From Oscillospiraceae bacterium (lineage in GTDB: Bacteria > Bacillota > Clostridia > Oscillospirales > Oscillospiraceae): a DNA stretch of 58,033 nt. The DNA lies in contig JAFRLZ010000048.1 in the NCBI GenBank assembly GCA_017430985.1, forward strand, positions 1 to 58,033, written 5' to 3'. How positions within the stretch are numbered: the first letter of the stretch is position 1; each line of letters starts with the position of its first letter. Of the stretch, positions 57,051 to 58,033 are shown in pieces. A program made the translations under genes and the position numbers. The notes beneath the pieces were generated by a model. It was not told the DNA's origin and searched no databases. It saw only the letters and a list, made by a program, of their open reading frames with translations.

Positions 57051-58033
57051 ATGAAAACTGTGCTGCGCGGGATGCTTGCCGCGCTCCTGTGCGGGCTGCT
57101 CCTGCTGGCTCCGCTCCGGGAGGCCCGGGCGGAGGAGAGCGCACCCCCGGCCGCGGAGGACGGCTTCACCGTGATCCGCAAAGGGGAGCTTGAAGAGCTG
57201 ATCGGCGACTACATCGAGGAGAACCGCATCTACCCCTACAGCATCGGCATCGGCTTCCTCTACACGGCGACGGGCGAGGAATGGTACTACAACGGGGACC
57301 AGGCCTTTTACAGCGCCAGCCTCTACAAGGTGCCGCTGCTGATGTGCGTGTCCAACATGGTGGCGCGCGGCGAGCTGGAGCAGGATGCGCTGATCCAGGG
57401 GCGCCCGCTCACGGAGATGGAGGAATACATCCTGACCGTCTCCAACAACAGCTACGCGCATATCCTGATGAATTACTTCTGGCCGGACAATCGCGACTGC
57501 CGCGAGCTCTGGCCGGCGCTGGCCGGGATGGAGCTCGAGGACATGCCGAAGGGCTTTGCCAAGACCAGCGAATTTACGCCGCGCTTCATGACTCGGCTCA
57601 TGTACACGCTCTACTCCGATCCGGACAGTTATCCGATGATGATCGATTTTCTCAAGCAGGCCACGCCGGAGAAGTTCTTCCGCTATCAGCTTGAGGGCCA
57701 GTATGAGATCGCTCAGAAATTCGGCGACTACGAGGAATTCCGGCACGTCGCCGGGATCATCTACACGGAACACCCGATCATCGTGACCTATATGACGGAG
57801 AACGTCAGGGCCCACGGGCAGTTCAGCTCGGACCTGGCGCTGCGCCTGGTCGAGTACAGCAAGATCCTCGATCAGCGCCTGGAGGAGCACGAGGCGGAGC
57901 TGCAGGCGCAGCGGGAAGCGGAGGAAGAGCGCCTGCGCCTCGAGGAAGAGGCGAGAGCGGCCGCGGAGGCCGCCGCCAGAGCGGAGGAGGAGGCGGCTGC
58001 GGCCGCGGAGGCCGCCGCCAGGGCGGAGGCGGA
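57051..58033 (+). CDS. Exported beta-lactamase-fold serine hydrolase (class A/PBP-like), 3' end cut by window
   Basis: At least 327 residues; runs off the right edge. A cleavable signal peptide (AALLCGLLLLAPLREARA) precedes the domain. The Ser-x-x-Lys motif is SLYK, the SxN motif is SNN in LTVSNNSYAHIL, and the third motif is KFG in IAQKFGDYEEF where KTG is normal. This fits the class A beta-lactamase-related family often found as cell-wall hydrolases; the altered KTG argues against true beta-lactamase activity. After about 265 residues comes a helix of E/R/A-rich repeats (AEAAARAEEEAAAAAE), a long coiled coil or spacer of unknown end. It follows the lipoprotein by 13 bases with AAAGGAAGAGAAGC. 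Confidence 0.85.
   Translation, partial: MKTVLRGMLAALLCGLLLLAPLREARAEESAPPAAEDGFTVIRKGELEELIGDYIEENRIYPYSIGIGFLYTATGEEWYYNGDQAFYSASLYKVPLLMCVSNMVARGELEQDALIQGRPLTEMEEYILTVSNNSYAHILMNYFWPDNRDCRELWPALAGMELEDMPKGFAKTSEFTPRFMTRLMYTLYSDPDSYPMMIDFLKQATPEKFFRYQLEGQYEIAQKFGDYEEFRHVAGIIYTEHPIIVTYMTENVRAHGQFSSDLALRLVEYSKILDQRLEEHEAELQAQREAEEERLRLEEEARAAAEAAARAEEEAAAAAEAAARAEA

Overview
The window reads as chromosome of a GC-rich, spore-forming, anaerobic member of the Clostridia, most likely a gut Oscillospirales-type bacterium. The reasons are a SpoIIID sporulation regulator, several Gram-positive lipoproteins, radical-SAM and acyl-CoA dehydratase-activator type enzymes, a TnpV protein of the kind carried by clostridial elements, and sigma-A promoters with AGGAGG-type ribosome sites. 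No rRNA is present, so the species cannot be named. Coding density is very high and long antisense reading frames are GC artefacts.

Layout. 1-5939 is core chromosome: the end of a dehydratase activator, a 55-residue membrane protein, a CdhC-like protein, rpiB, a DUF4015 protein, upp, tsaB, tsaE and a RodA/FtsW protein. A tRNA-Leu(CAG) at 6047-6134 is the left border of an 18.55-kb genomic island. Its last 23 bases recur exactly at 24662-24684. Inside are a tyrosine integrase with candidate arm sites, a truncated GH43 tail, xylulokinase plus an L-fucose-isomerase-family enzyme, a MATE pump with its TetR regulator, an AraC regulator divergent from a GPH transporter, GH2, TIM-barrel isomerase, GH78, GH43 and GH1 genes, and TnpV at the right end. 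The island is a sugar and glycoside catabolic package without conjugation genes.

24735-32812 carries a flavodoxin and a domain-swapped GH3, a SLC13/ArsB-type transporter, a translationally coupled pair of a cysteine-knuckle membrane protein with C-terminal repeats and a PflA-like radical SAM enzyme, an SDR and an M3 peptidase lipoprotein. 42930 down to 32856 (minus strand) is a tightly packed eight-gene unit: MBL-fold hydrolase, GAF/HD-GYP protein, FecR/YDG-repeat protein, CHASE2 adenylate cyclase, adenylate-forming ligase, acyl carrier protein, acyl-ACP thioesterase and a lipoprotein. It looks like cyclic-nucleotide and surface sensing joined to an acyl-transfer module, and is my main candidate for an undescribed system.

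43165-47430 is a three-gene flavin redox operon (FAD amine-oxidase-like protein, CrtI-like protein, FAD/[2Fe-2S] reductase) with a hairpin intergenic repeat after the first gene. The rest holds a GT4 glycosyltransferase, SpoIIID, a Zn/Cd-type P1B ATPase, an alpha/beta hydrolase divergent from an S9 peptidase coupled to a Nif11-like small protein, a multidomain lipoprotein and a beta-lactamase-fold serine hydrolase cut by the window edge. All functions are read from sequence and remembered family features; no database search was run.
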